From: JAPLIS01 sp963719415
GTDB lineage: Bacteria > Babelota > Babeliae > Babelales > Vermiphilaceae
Assembly (NCBI GenBank): GCA_963719415.1
Contig: OY970383.1
Location: 992,001 to 1,056,000 of the forward strand
DNA: 64,000 nucleotides
Reading direction: 5' to 3'
A program made the translations under genes and the position numbers. Every line of letters starts with the position of its first letter. Position 1 is the first letter of the stretch. The notes beneath the pieces are model-generated. The model worked only from the letters and a program-made list of their open reading frames with translations, did no database searches and was not told the DNA's origin. Of the stretch, positions 7,816 through 16,506 are shown in pieces.

Positions 7816-9813
7816 TTATTTTTTCCCGATGCTAGAAACGAAATTGCCAAATCGCTTGTGCCAAGGGAGGTTAGTCGATTGGTCAGCAGCTCGGCCAGCG
7901 GATGTTGGTACGCTAGCTGGTGATTTGCTTGGTTGTTTGGCAATTGGTTTTCTAGAGAAAAATTGAGTAAATCGTTTAAGATATGAAGTCTTATCGGATT
8001 TACTTTGTATATACTCAAGCACGTCTTTATATTTTTCGATAAGATCAGGATTATCTTTAGATTTTTTTCTTTTTTGGTCATAGTTATATTGGGCCATCTC
8101 TAATGGTGTCTTCCTAGGTGTCTTCCTAGGTGCCTTCTTATCATCTAGGCTTTCAGGAATTTGTTTTTCATCAGCGTGTATGTATTTTGGAATTAATTGT
8201 TCTATTCCTTCCAAATATGCTCCATCAATAAAACGTATGAGGCCTAACCAATTTGTGAACTTTTCTTGCGGGCTCCATACAGTATAACCTTTGCCGTGAG
8301 GGCCCTTTTCAAGGAGAGGAGCTGGTGTAGCTATTGGTGGAGATGGTTTTTTTGCTGGTGAGGGTGCAGAGCTTTTGAACCATCTTTTATAGAACGGATC
8401 CTTGCCTGATTCACGTATATATTTCAGTACGTTTTCAAATTTTTTAATTTCTTTAGTATTTTTTGATGCTGCTACTCTATCATAGGCTTGCTGGGCCACT
8501 TCTAATGGCGTTTTCATAAATGTTGCTAGATCGGGATTAGGGTTTTTTTCGTTGGGATGTATTAATTTCGGAATATAGCTTTTTACTTCTCCTAACGCTA
8601 ATGTATCAATAGCTGTCATAAGGCCTCGCCAATGACTTGATTTTTCTTCTTCATCTTTCCATTTGGTATGGCCTTGCCCGTGAGGACTCTCTGCAATTAA
8701 TTCTTGTTGTTGTTTTGTTATATTTTGCGGCTTTGCTTGTGCTTGTGGCTGTTGCCCTTCTTCATACAGAGGGTGGTGTTGCTGCTGAGCCAGCGGCCGT
8801 TCGGCCATCGATGGTTTAGCCTCTTGTTGCGCGGGTGGTATTGGTGGTAATGGTTTTGCGCTAGGTATTTCAAAGGTTGCAAAAAGTATGGCATGGTCAG
8901 AAAAATAGTCGCGGGATTGATCATCTTTAGAAGAATGGGTTAGTAAGAGATCCATTTGTCGGTCTACCGGAGGGTAGACTGATTCGTTAGATCGCGTAAG
9001 ATTTTTAGAAAGAATATAATCTAGCTTAACTAATCTACCGTTATCATAATTGGTTGTCGCTGTTGATCCGACAGTTAACTTTTTATCAGCGTCATGTATC
9101 CAATCTTCAATATTCTTGTCACCTTTATATTTGTCCTCATAGCGCCAATTAAAGTCACCCATGATAATCCATCGAGTAACATGGGGATAATTACCCTTTA
9201 TAAATTGAATTATCTCGGTAAGTTGTGCTTCTCTAAAGGATTGATAAGTATAGCCGTCAGGAGCATCAGGCCCCCCCTTAAGATGGGCATTGATAACAGC
9301 AATAGTTTGTTGGGGATTGTTTTTAGGGCTTAGTATTTGATATAAAAATCCATTATGATCTGCTTTTGGTGTTTGAAATGATACAGAGCCCTTTTCTATT
9401 AGATTGAATGTATCCTTTTTAGTTGCTAAATAGAGACCCATGTCTTTTTCAATGTAAAAAGAACGCGGATTGTTTAGATATATTTGCGGTGTTTGGTTGT
9501 CATAATATTCTTGCAGTCCTACTATATCTAGGTGTGGATCTAGATTTCGATTATGTGGCGGTCCTACGAACAGCGGACTTTTTTGAAAAGATTTTATTCT
9601 ATCTTGAAGAGGTTTATAAGTATCAGCCTGATTTTTGGGCTTAAAGCTCATATTATAATATTGCTGTTTTAAGGCATTGCAGCAGGCTACGTTAAATTGG
9701 ATTGGATTGCCGCTATATGTTACGGGTACATAGGTGATTGATATTAGAGAAATAAGAATGAGAAAAAAATATCTAAAAAGGTATGTGGCAATTATATTTT
9801 TATGAAAATTCAT
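7816..9813 (-). CDS. Secreted EEP-fold protein with two ankyrin-like modules
   Basis: First gene of the cluster, 665 residues. Signal peptide or anchor (YFFLILISLISITYVP) and then the EEP domain: CCNALKQ, GLQEYYDN, VINAHLKGG with the catalytic-type His, MGDFNWRYED, KLDYILSKN and YFSDH. A Pro/Gln linker is followed by two tandem copies of the shared module, each introduced by a GxGxxxW motif (PHGQGHTKW and PHGKGYTVW) and each containing a TPLE(V/M)AQ motif. The basic C-terminus (LPWHKRFGNF) resembles that of the 670-residue paralog. AAAAAGGGAA precedes the ATG. Family knowledge: EEP enzymes cut DNA, RNA, phosphoinositides or sphingomyelin; the substrate here is unknown. Confidence 0.85.
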   Translation of the reverse strand: MNFHKNIIATYLFRYFFLILISLISITYVPVTYSGNPIQFNVACCNALKQQYYNMSFKPKNQADTYKPLQDRIKSFQKSPLFVGPPHNRNLDPHLDIVGLQEYYDNQTPQIYLNNPRSFYIEKDMGLYLATKKDTFNLIEKGSVSFQTPKADHNGFLYQILSPKNNPQQTIAVINAHLKGGPDAPDGYTYQSFREAQLTEIIQFIKGNYPHVTRWIIMGDFNWRYEDKYKGDKNIEDWIHDADKKLTVGSTATTNYDNGRLVKLDYILSKNLTRSNESVYPPVDRQMDLLLTHSSKDDQSRDYFSDHAILFATFEIPSAKPLPPIPPAQQEAKPSMAERPLAQQQHHPLYEEGQQPQAQAKPQNITKQQQELIAESPHGQGHTKWKDEEEKSSHWRGLMTAIDTLALGEVKSYIPKLIHPNEKNPNPDLATFMKTPLEVAQQAYDRVAASKNTKEIKKFENVLKYIRESGKDPFYKRWFKSSAPSPAKKPSPPIATPAPLLEKGPHGKGYTVWSPQEKFTNWLGLIRFIDGAYLEGIEQLIPKYIHADEKQIPESLDDKKAPRKTPRKTPLEMAQYNYDQKRKKSKDNPDLIEKYKDVLEYIQSKSDKTSYLKRFTQFFSRKPIAKQPSKSPASVPTSAGRAADQSTNLPWHKRFGNFVSSIGKK

Positions 9814-10054
9814 AGATTCCCTTTTTTGAATTATGGTATCAAGATTATTTTTTTGTAAATTTATATTTTTAAAAAACTATAAATATATACTATTATTGTA
9901 GTTTTATTTATGGCTGAAAATCAAGAATTGCAATTATTTTTCTGTTTTATTACCTAAAATTGATAAATTGTTCGTATTGGTTACCCTTAGTAGAGTGATT
10001 TATGGCTTATATAGGCCTTATTTTTAAAAATGTGGGTTAAGGGGTAATTTTTTT
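9814..10054. other. Intergenic region, divergent promoters expected
   Basis: About 240 AT-rich bases separate the divergent EEP cluster and mraY. I see no RNA gene or credible small ORF. Promoters for both directions must lie here but no single box is convincing. Confidence 0.4.
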
Positions 10055-11077
10055 ATGATATTTCAAGATTTGTTTATCCGAATGAGCGGTATATTTTTTA
10101 GTTCTTTTTTTTGTTGTTTATTTATTGGTTCCTGGTTTATTGAGCAAGCAAAGCGTTTATTGAGCGCTAAATCCCGTCTTTATACGCCAGATACTCATCG
10201 GGTAAAAGATGCAGTTCCGACAATGGGTGGCTTATTTATTCTTGCAGCGGTTTTGTTAAACATGTTTTTTTGGTGTAATTTACGAGATCCAATTGTTTTT
10301 TTATGCGCTCTATGTCTGTTAGGCTTTGGATTTATTGGTGCTTTTGATGATTGGTTTAAAATTAAAGTTCGTGTGGGAATACATGCACGAACCAAGTTTT
10401 TTTTGCAATGTGCAGTAGCGTTGCTCGTTGTTGGTAGTTGGCTTTTTCTTGGAGGTTCTACTTCTATATATGTTCCAGGAATACCCTATTTACAAGGTAT
10501 TGATATTGGATGGTTATTTATTCCTTGGGCGCTATTGGTGATTATCGGTACCAGTAATGCAGTTAATTTAACAGACGGTCTTGATGGTCTTGCTATTGGT
10601 TCGTTATTGCCGAATTATGCGTTTTTTGCCTTAATTTGTTCTGGTATATTGGTTTTTCAGCCAGCGCGATCTATATCATTATTTACGAGAGAAATTACAG
10701 AAATAGCCGTTATAGCGAGTGGTCTTTTTGGAGCTTGTCTGGGTTTTTTGTGGTTTAATACGTATCCTGCAGCTATTTTCATGGGGGATGTCGGTTCTCT
10801 TTCTCTGGGTGCAGTGTTAGGATTTATTGCATTAATGTGCAAAGGAGAGTTTATATTATTGCTCTCAGGGGCTATTTTTGTAGCTGAAACGCTTTCGGTG
10901 ATGCTTCAGGTTGCATCATACAAGCTTCGAGGCAAACGTATTTTCAAAATGGCACCGTTACATCATCATTTTGAGCTATTGGGCTTAAAAGAGACGACAA
11001 TCACTACTCGTTTTAGCATGATTACCTTTTTATTGTGTTTATTTTCAGCAATTGCCATTAAATTGACAAATAGATAA
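10055..11077 (+). CDS. mraY: Phospho-N-acetylmuramoyl-pentapeptide transferase
   Basis: Integral membrane enzyme that transfers phospho-MurNAc-pentapeptide from UDP to undecaprenyl phosphate, giving lipid I in peptidoglycan synthesis. Seen: about ten hydrophobic helices; catalytic Asp pair in GAFDDWF (residues 98-99); NLTDGLDGLAIG (171-182); FMGDVGS (242-248); PLHHHFELLG (301-310). Length 340 is slightly short of the usual 350-360. The ATG follows AAGGGG. It stands alone here, away from other mur genes, whereas in most bacteria mraY sits in the dcw cluster. With murB and uppS in this window it indicates that the organism makes lipid-linked peptidoglycan precursors. Confidence 0.96.
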   Translation: MIFQDLFIRMSGIFFSSFFCCLFIGSWFIEQAKRLLSAKSRLYTPDTHRVKDAVPTMGGLFILAAVLLNMFFWCNLRDPIVFLCALCLLGFGFIGAFDDWFKIKVRVGIHARTKFFLQCAVALLVVGSWLFLGGSTSIYVPGIPYLQGIDIGWLFIPWALLVIIGTSNAVNLTDGLDGLAIGSLLPNYAFFALICSGILVFQPARSISLFTREITEIAVIASGLFGACLGFLWFNTYPAAIFMGDVGSLSLGAVLGFIALMCKGEFILLLSGAIFVAETLSVMLQVASYKLRGKRIFKMAPLHHHFELLGLKETTITTRFSMITFLLCLFSAIAIKLTNR

Positions 11078-11172
11078 AATAGTGTAAATTTATATAGAAG
11101 AGATTATATATATAAATTTATAGTTAAATGTTGTATGCGCAATTTAATAAATTTTTAATATTTGGAGGAATT

Positions 11173-11760
11173 ATGAAAAAAAGCTATATAAAAAATCTAG
11201 GTCTGTTGTTTTTGCTATTAATGTCAGCTGTTGGCCTTAGTGGTAATAGTTGTAATTACTCAGTCAAGAATCCTAAGCCAGGCGTAGCTGAACGCTTATC
11301 GTTGATAGGCGCAGGTTTTTCAGCTGTGGGTGGATTATTGTATTTGTTTGGTGATGGAAAAGATTCAATGGTAGCTAATATTGGAAAAGCGATAGGTTTA
11401 GGTGGCGCAGGAGCGCTATCAGCTGGTGTTATAGCAACTATCTATAATTATATGCATGATATTTCTAGTGCAAGTAAAGACCAAATAAAACAGTTTCTGG
11501 CTGAGAGTAATGATAAGGTTCTCGTACAGCGAGGTTTAGCCGGATTACGAGCTCTTTTGACCATTGCTGGTTATAACGTTTTTGCAAAAATAGTAGATAG
11601 AAATTGTGAAGGTAATCGTTCTCTTGCGATAACAGCGTTAGGAATTGGTTCTTATTGTGCTTTTGATGTATATAGAAATTTAGAGTATGTAAAAACTACA
11701 TTCGAAGAAATAGTGAACTCACAAAACGAAGAAATAGCGGAATCTCAAAAGCAGGCTTAA
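11173..11760 (+). CDS. Secreted or membrane hypothetical protein
   Basis: The frame is open from 11128 but the real start is most likely ATG at 11173, which follows TTTGGAGGA and gives a standard signal peptide (MKKSYIKNLGLLFLLL, then MSAVGLSG). The mature part of about 170 residues has two Gly/Ala-rich hydrophobic segments (LSLIGAGFSAVGGLLYLF and GLGGAGALSAGVIATIY) and a charged Gln/Glu-rich C-terminus. It probably lies in or near a membrane. No family recognised. A strong terminator follows. Confidence 0.7.
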   Translation: MKKSYIKNLGLLFLLLMSAVGLSGNSCNYSVKNPKPGVAERLSLIGAGFSAVGGLLYLFGDGKDSMVANIGKAIGLGGAGALSAGVIATIYNYMHDISSASKDQIKQFLAESNDKVLVQRGLAGLRALLTIAGYNVFAKIVDRNCEGNRSLAITALGIGSYCAFDVYRNLEYVKTTFEEIVNSQNEEIAESQKQA

Positions 11761-11803
11761 AAAGATACACTCCTATCACGAAAAAATGAGTAAAATTACG
11801 GGG

Positions 11804-11835
11804 CCCTCATCATGAGATGGGGGTTCTTTTTTTTT
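11804..11835 (+). terminator. Rho-independent terminator
   Basis: An 8-bp stem (CCCTCATC with GATGGGGG, one T-G pair) closes on an ATGA loop and runs into a long T-rich stretch from 11824. It terminates the 11173-11760 gene. Confidence 0.85.
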
Positions 11836-11870
11836 GCCAATAAATTAGGCTAATAATGCCTGTAGTTTTT

Positions 11871-12632
11871 CTATTTTCTAACGAAGGTAAGATAGAGTGC
11901 AATTGAACCGGCAACGGCAGCGTTTAAGCTTTCTGTGCCGCCAGGCATAGGAATAGTAATTCTGTTTTCACAATTTTCAAGCCAGTTTTCGGGTATGCCG
12001 TGTGCTTCATTGCCAATTACCAGAAGGGCTTTGTTTGGGTCTACTATTGTACTAATAGGTTTGCCATTGCTTACGGTAAGCGCATACAGTATTTTATCTT
12101 TTTTATGGCTAAGTAGCTTTTCCCAAGACCACTGAAAAATATGCACTGATCCTATAGTTCCAGCACTTGCTTGTATCACTTTGGGATGAAAGGGATCAAC
12201 TCCTTCAACAACAACCAGAGAACCAACGCCAACGGCAACAGCCGATCTAATCAGTGTTCCCATGTTGCCCGGGTCACTAATATTGGCAAGGACAAGACCC
12301 GATGTTAATGTATCAGGTTCTGGCGCTTTGGGTATCTGAAAAACAGCCAATAAGCCGCTTGGGGTTTTTTGGGTACTTATTTTTTCCATCACTGATTGGT
12401 TAACGAGAACTATATTTTCGCTGGATGTAAGGGTATAAGCTTGGCTTAAAAGAGGTTCGGTAGCATAAAGAGTATCTAGTTTTACGCCATTATCTACGCC
12501 ATTATCTATGAGCGTTTTACAGATACGAATGCCTTCGGCAATAAAAAGTTGTTGTTTTTTTCTTTCAAGAGTTAATTTTAGATTGGCGATCTTGTTTATT
12601 TCTGGATTTGTTCGAGAAGTTATTGTTTTCAT
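11871..12632 (-). CDS. TrmH/SpoU-family RNA 2'-O-methyltransferase
   Basis: SPOUT-class S-adenosylmethionine-dependent methyltransferase of rRNA or tRNA ribose. The three SpoU motifs are visible: ANISDPGNMGTLIRSA (116-131), LLVIGNEAHGIP (203-214) and ITIPMPGGTESLNAAVAGSIAL (split here only for reading, about 225-246). The N-terminal 100 residues match the substrate-binding domain of the family (ERKKQQLFIAEGIR). Length 253 is typical. An in-frame near-duplication, DNGVDNGV, occurs near 43-50. The exact target cannot be told from sequence, although the closest style is the TsnR/RlmB-like group. It lies 26 bases after the AAA/PD-(D/E)XK gene on the same strand, so the two may be cotranscribed. 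Confidence 0.88.
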   Translation of the reverse strand: MKTITSRTNPEINKIANLKLTLERKKQQLFIAEGIRICKTLIDNGVDNGVKLDTLYATEPLLSQAYTLTSSENIVLVNQSVMEKISTQKTPSGLLAVFQIPKAPEPDTLTSGLVLANISDPGNMGTLIRSAVAVGVGSLVVVEGVDPFHPKVIQASAGTIGSVHIFQWSWEKLLSHKKDKILYALTVSNGKPISTIVDPNKALLVIGNEAHGIPENWLENCENRITIPMPGGTESLNAAVAGSIALYLTFVRK

Positions 12633-12658
12633 GTGGGTTGTTTTATAAGTTGTTGTTT

Positions 12659-14392
12659 TTATATAATTTCCATATTCACTACAAGATGCTTACCGTGAGC
12701 TGCAATTCCGTAACATAAAATGGGTCCTTGATACTCAAAATTTTTTAGCTGCGCTTTATAATCAAGGCTTTTTATTTGCTCTAGTGCTGTTTGAGCTAAT
12801 GCTGAAAGAGTTGCGCTTTCTTTATCCGGTGCTTTTTTAAATTCTATTAAAATGCCAGGGTCAGGCTTGTTGCGTGGCATGAGCATAATATCATAACGAC
12901 CATCGCCAGACTCACGGTTTGATTGAATTATGTAACGATCTGCAAGTCCGGCCAATAATCCTAATACAAACATATGTATCCGCCACTCTAGTTCATCCTT
13001 GCGTGTATCATGTGAAGAGCAAGTATCAGCAATAAATTCTTGTAAATAGTATTCGACCATTTTTTTGTTGCCCACAATAAAAGCTTCAAAAAGATTTTTA
13101 AGTCGAGCAAAGCTGATAGTTGTACTGAGAGCTTCCAAAACAAGCTCTTTATAAAGCTCTGCTATCTCTAGGTTCGGAAGTGCAAGTGTATAATAATATT
13201 TATTATATTTAAATATATTTGAGGTTGCTGTGAGATAACCGGCAAATAAAAGAAAGCTCCATGGTTCTTGATTTTTTTTATCAATATCAGGAAGAGTAAC
13301 TCCTTCATCTATTATTTTATCAGTAAGTATATTTCCCTGTAGCAATAACCTTATTTCATCTTTAACTTCTTGGCTAGCTTTAGCAATAACATGTGTAATA
13401 AGATTGTTATTGCTGGTATTAACCCAATATGATTTCAAAGCTCCTTTTTGTTCAATGCAATTCAAAAGTGACCATGGGTTATACATATTCGTTTGACCAA
13501 ATATATATCCGTCATACCAAAGCTTAATACACTCTTTTTTGTTGCTGAGATCATACTGAGTCAATAATTGATTTACCTCTTTTTGAGTAAAGCCAAATTT
13601 ATCAGAATATTTATCATTTAACACCGTGCATACAGAGAGATGGTTAAGGCCTGAAAATATTCCCGCTTTTGCGATACGGGTAATGCCAGTTAAGAGTCCT
13701 TTTTTAAGAGCAGTATTTGATTTTAATACTTTTGAAAGCAAGTTATCCATAAATTTTATCATTTTAGGGTAATAATTTTGCTGGTATGACGCCCCCCCTG
13801 ATGATAGGTGGGGTAAATATGCATAAATTATTGGAGCATCATATTCATCTATGAGAACAATAACTTTTTTTTCTGTTTGTTCATATAATAGACGTGATAA
13901 AAATTGCAAACTTTGAACAAGCTCATTTTCAGGCGCCTGTTTAAACTTAAGTCGATTGAAAATATCAAGGTCAGAAGCATCAATTTTTTCTATAGTAAGA
14001 CTAGGAAAAAGTCGTTTACATTCTTCTGATATAATAACTGCAAATGCTGCATAAGCAGATTCCCATGAATCGACTTTAATGTCTTTAAATGTTAAAAAAA
14101 TAACAGGAAATTGTCCTTGAAGAGCTCGATATCCTGGATCTTGCCATATGTTGGTTTCTTTAAAAAGATAAGAAGTGTCTTGACCTGTTTTTTCAAAAAA
14201 ATATTTGAGCATCGAAAGATTTAATGTTTTACCAAATCGACGAGGGCGAGGGGTTAAAATAACTTCAGCTCCATCTTGCCAAAATTCTTTAATAAGCAAC
14301 GTTTTATCGACGTAGGTGCTTTTGTTGTCGATAAGTTTTTTATAATCATCGACCCCTATGGGAATTGAGGGATAGGGGGAATTGTGAGACAT
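12659..14392 (-). CDS. AAA-ATPase-like / PD-(D/E)XK nuclease-like protein
   Basis: About 577 residues. The N-terminus has the IPIGVDDYKKL and YVDKT entry motifs of the AAA-ATPase-like family (Pfam AAA-ATPase_like), a P-loop variant PRRFGKTLNLSML and a Walker B-like VIVLIDEYDAPI. The C-terminus carries the PD-(D/E)XK signature YDIMLMP ... ILIEFKKA. The frame opens with TTG at 14404, but ATG 14392 is preferred because TTGGAGA lies just upstream of it. Proteins of this type are expanded in host-associated Bacteroidetes and other gut or symbiotic bacteria; their function is unproven, with defence, transposon-related or DNA-processing roles suggested. Here it is single-copy and intact. Confidence 0.85.
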   Translation of the reverse strand: MSHNSPYPSIPIGVDDYKKLIDNKSTYVDKTLLIKEFWQDGAEVILTPRPRRFGKTLNLSMLKYFFEKTGQDTSYLFKETNIWQDPGYRALQGQFPVIFLTFKDIKVDSWESAYAAFAVIISEECKRLFPSLTIEKIDASDLDIFNRLKFKQAPENELVQSLQFLSRLLYEQTEKKVIVLIDEYDAPIIYAYLPHLSSGGASYQQNYYPKMIKFMDNLLSKVLKSNTALKKGLLTGITRIAKAGIFSGLNHLSVCTVLNDKYSDKFGFTQKEVNQLLTQYDLSNKKECIKLWYDGYIFGQTNMYNPWSLLNCIEQKGALKSYWVNTSNNNLITHVIAKASQEVKDEIRLLLQGNILTDKIIDEGVTLPDIDKKNQEPWSFLLFAGYLTATSNIFKYNKYYYTLALPNLEIAELYKELVLEALSTTISFARLKNLFEAFIVGNKKMVEYYLQEFIADTCSSHDTRKDELEWRIHMFVLGLLAGLADRYIIQSNRESGDGRYDIMLMPRNKPDPGILIEFKKAPDKESATLSALAQTALEQIKSLDYKAQLKNFEYQGPILCYGIAAHGKHLVVNMEII

Positions 14393-14454
14393 AAAGTTCT
14401 CCAAGTAATAATTTCTTAAAATACTTTTTTTTATACTTTTTAGTTACCCTAGTA

Positions 14455-15642
14455 TTATATCTGATCATGCAAAATAGCAAGTCTATATTGTTGCATTAAT
14501 TGCACCATAAAATGGATATTGTGAATACTCGTAAGCATATAGCCGGTCATTTCTTTAGCTTTAAGCAGATGGTGTAAATAAGCTACCGTATAATTTTTAC
14601 AGGTGATACAGGAACAGGTTTCATCAATGGGTCTAAAATTATATTTATGTTGAGAATTGCCTATTTTGATGTCGCCTTTCGAGCTAAAAACAAGGCCGTG
14701 TCGAGCGCAGCGGGTAGGGTGTGAGCTATCAAACGTATCTAAGCCAAGTTTGACGCATGCTTCTATCGAGTAAAGGTCTCCAATGCCCAGCAGATGATTT
14801 GGTTTGTCGGTGGGGATTTGTGGCATTAGCGTAGTGAGCATGGTTATCATCTGTTCTTTTGTTTTACCTAGACTTCCTCCAATAGCAAACCCATCAAAAG
14901 GGAGTTTGCTTAAGTAAGATGCACTTAATGCTCGCAATTGGGGGTCAATGCCGCCATGAACAACGGCGTACATTGCCTGGTTATTTTTATTGGCTATATG
15001 AGCATCTAATGATCGTGTTTCCCAGCGATGCGTACGGTGGAGTGATTTTTCAAGAGCCCGTTGATCGATATGATAAGGGGGGAGTTCATCAAAAGGGATA
15101 ATAATATCAGCACCAAGAGATTTTTGAGCGGCAATTGAGGTTTCTGGTGTTAGAAGTATAGGGCTACCATCTCGGTAGGATCTAAAAAGAACCCCGTCTT
15201 CATTTATTTTTAGAACAGCACTATTGCCAATTTTTTTACCACAACTTTTGAGTTCATCTTTGACGGTACCGTAGGCAAGGCTAAATACTTGAAATCCACC
15301 TGAATCAGTGATAAGCGGCATGCGGCGATTCATAAATGTATGGAGACCACCAGCAGCTTTAATAATATCCGTTCCTGGTTGCAGCATCAGATGGTATGTG
15401 TTGCAAAACATAAGCTGTAAGCCAAGATCATCAACGGTAACGCTATCAAGGGATTTCATGGTAGCATTAGTGCCTACTCCTACGAAATTGGGGGTATCGA
15501 TAATGCCATGGGGTGTATGGATACGGCCGACTCGAGCGCGTGATTTTTTAGATACGTGAAGTATTTCGTAGTAAAAATACGGCTTATTTGATTCTGGTGA
15601 CAAAATAGGGGTGGGTATTAAACCCGGATTATCTATGTACAT
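14455..15642 (-). CDS. tgt: tRNA-guanine (queuine) transglycosylase
   Basis: Exchanges guanine-34 in GUN-anticodon tRNAs for a 7-deazaguanine base. Seen: DSGGFQVFS with Asp113, VVHGGIDPQLR (228-237), FAIGGSLG (252-259), nucleophile region LDTFDSSHPTRCARHG with Asp305, and the zinc site C343, C345, C348 and H374. Length 395 is about 20 longer than usual because of an N-terminal extension. Two positions that hold the base differ from bacterial preQ1 enzymes: FDEL at 184-187, where FDEC is usual, and GGSLG at 255-259, where GGLAV is usual; the glycine is as in the eukaryotic queuine enzyme. With a YhhQ transporter 2.4 kb away, queuine salvage is likely. Confidence 0.95.
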   Translation of the reverse strand: MYIDNPGLIPTPILSPESNKPYFYYEILHVSKKSRARVGRIHTPHGIIDTPNFVGVGTNATMKSLDSVTVDDLGLQLMFCNTYHLMLQPGTDIIKAAGGLHTFMNRRMPLITDSGGFQVFSLAYGTVKDELKSCGKKIGNSAVLKINEDGVLFRSYRDGSPILLTPETSIAAQKSLGADIIIPFDELPPYHIDQRALEKSLHRTHRWETRSLDAHIANKNNQAMYAVVHGGIDPQLRALSASYLSKLPFDGFAIGGSLGKTKEQMITMLTTLMPQIPTDKPNHLLGIGDLYSIEACVKLGLDTFDSSHPTRCARHGLVFSSKGDIKIGNSQHKYNFRPIDETCSCITCKNYTVAYLHHLLKAKEMTGYMLTSIHNIHFMVQLMQQYRLAILHDQI

Positions 15643-15759
15643 AGTAGATATGCTGGCCTAAAAGGTGATATAAAGATTTGATTGATATATATCAAGTATA
15701 GCACACTCATACTATTAGGTCGAAAAATAGTATTTAATTAAAAAAGTAATTATTATTGG

Positions 15760-16149
15760 TTATTTGGGTTCGTTGGGTGTCGCCGGGTAGTATTGAAAGG
15801 CGGTAGTTAAAGCTAAGCCAGTCATAAAACCACATCCAATTGCTATGCCTATTTGATGAGCTTGCTTTCTGATTAGCGAGTTTGTATCTTTATCGAGCCA
15901 TATTATTGTTGCGGGAACTTCTGCTACCGCTGTCCCTATTATGCAATAACGGGACCCTTTGGCCGCTCCATACCCGAAACAGAGTCCGCTTAAGAATCCT
16001 AAAGATGGCGTTAGAAACTTATTTGGTTCTTTGATTGTGGTGGGTTTTAATGCTGGGTGAGCCCGTCCTTTGAAGCTTTCTCGTTTTGCGCTGAAAGATA
16101 TTGTAGGGAGTAAGCACAAAGAGAGTGCCAACATTGTTTTAGAATTCAT
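15760..16149 (-). CDS. Small membrane/secreted hypothetical protein
   Basis: A 129-residue product with a signal peptide (MLALSLCLLPTISFSA from Met5) and two later hydrophobic, glycine-rich segments (FLSGLCFGYGAAKG and IGIAIGCGFMTGLALTTAF) that could form a membrane hairpin. No family recognised. The upstream 350 bases contain a MITE-like element. Confidence 0.6.
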   Translation of the reverse strand: MNSKTMLALSLCLLPTISFSAKRESFKGRAHPALKPTTIKEPNKFLTPSLGFLSGLCFGYGAAKGSRYCIIGTAVAEVPATIIWLDKDTNSLIRKQAHQIGIAIGCGFMTGLALTTAFQYYPATPNEPK

Positions 16150-16264
16150 AGAATTTTTTTCATGTAGAATAAGTGTTAAAAAGCTTAAAATAATATCAGA
16201 GGGTAGATTGGTCTGTTTTTAAGTTTAAGTCAAGAAGAAAAATGTTTTCAGTAGGGAGTTATTA

Positions 16265-16445
16265 TAGAGCAAAGCGGCTGATAAATAACGGGCCCTCGCC
16301 GAGCAGACTGAACAGTATATAATGGTAGTGTCCCCGGAGGGGCACTACCATTAAGCTTGTGTCAATAAGAGAAAGTTTGAAAAAAATTGGAGTGTCGTCG
16401 CCAGACAGGGTAAAAGAAGGGGGAAATTTTTAATAGGCTCTGCTA
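16265..16445. mobile_element. MITE-like repeat A, ends match the IS630 element
   Basis: A 181-bp non-coding element flanked by TA. Its left end (TAGAGCAAAGCG, then TGATAAATAAC) resembles the left end of the 953-bp IS630-type element, and its right end read inward (TAGCAGAGC, then TTAAAAATTTCCCC) resembles that element's right end. The centre holds a stem-loop at 16321-16352. The same order of blocks occurs in inverted orientation at 54141-54307, including the block CAGACTGAA(C/T)AGTA. This fills the gene-free stretch 16150-16506. Confidence 0.65.
16321..16352. repeat. Perfect stem-loop inside repeat A
   Basis: AATGGTAGTG and CACTACCATT pair exactly, with CCCC and GGGG as an inner stem, one bulged T and a GGA loop. 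It could act as a terminator for either strand, but its conservation as structure in repeat B (GCAGTGCC with GGCGCTGC) suggests it belongs to the mobile element. Confidence 0.75.
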
Positions 16446-16506
16446 TATATATTTTTTGTATTAATCTGTTTGTTGATATGTAAAAAAGTAGAAAATTTTT
16501 TATTTT

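Noticed and set aside
12659..14392. Defence island around the AAA/PD-(D/E)XK gene
   Set aside because: Neighbours are an RNA methyltransferase and tgt; nothing else suggests a defence system.
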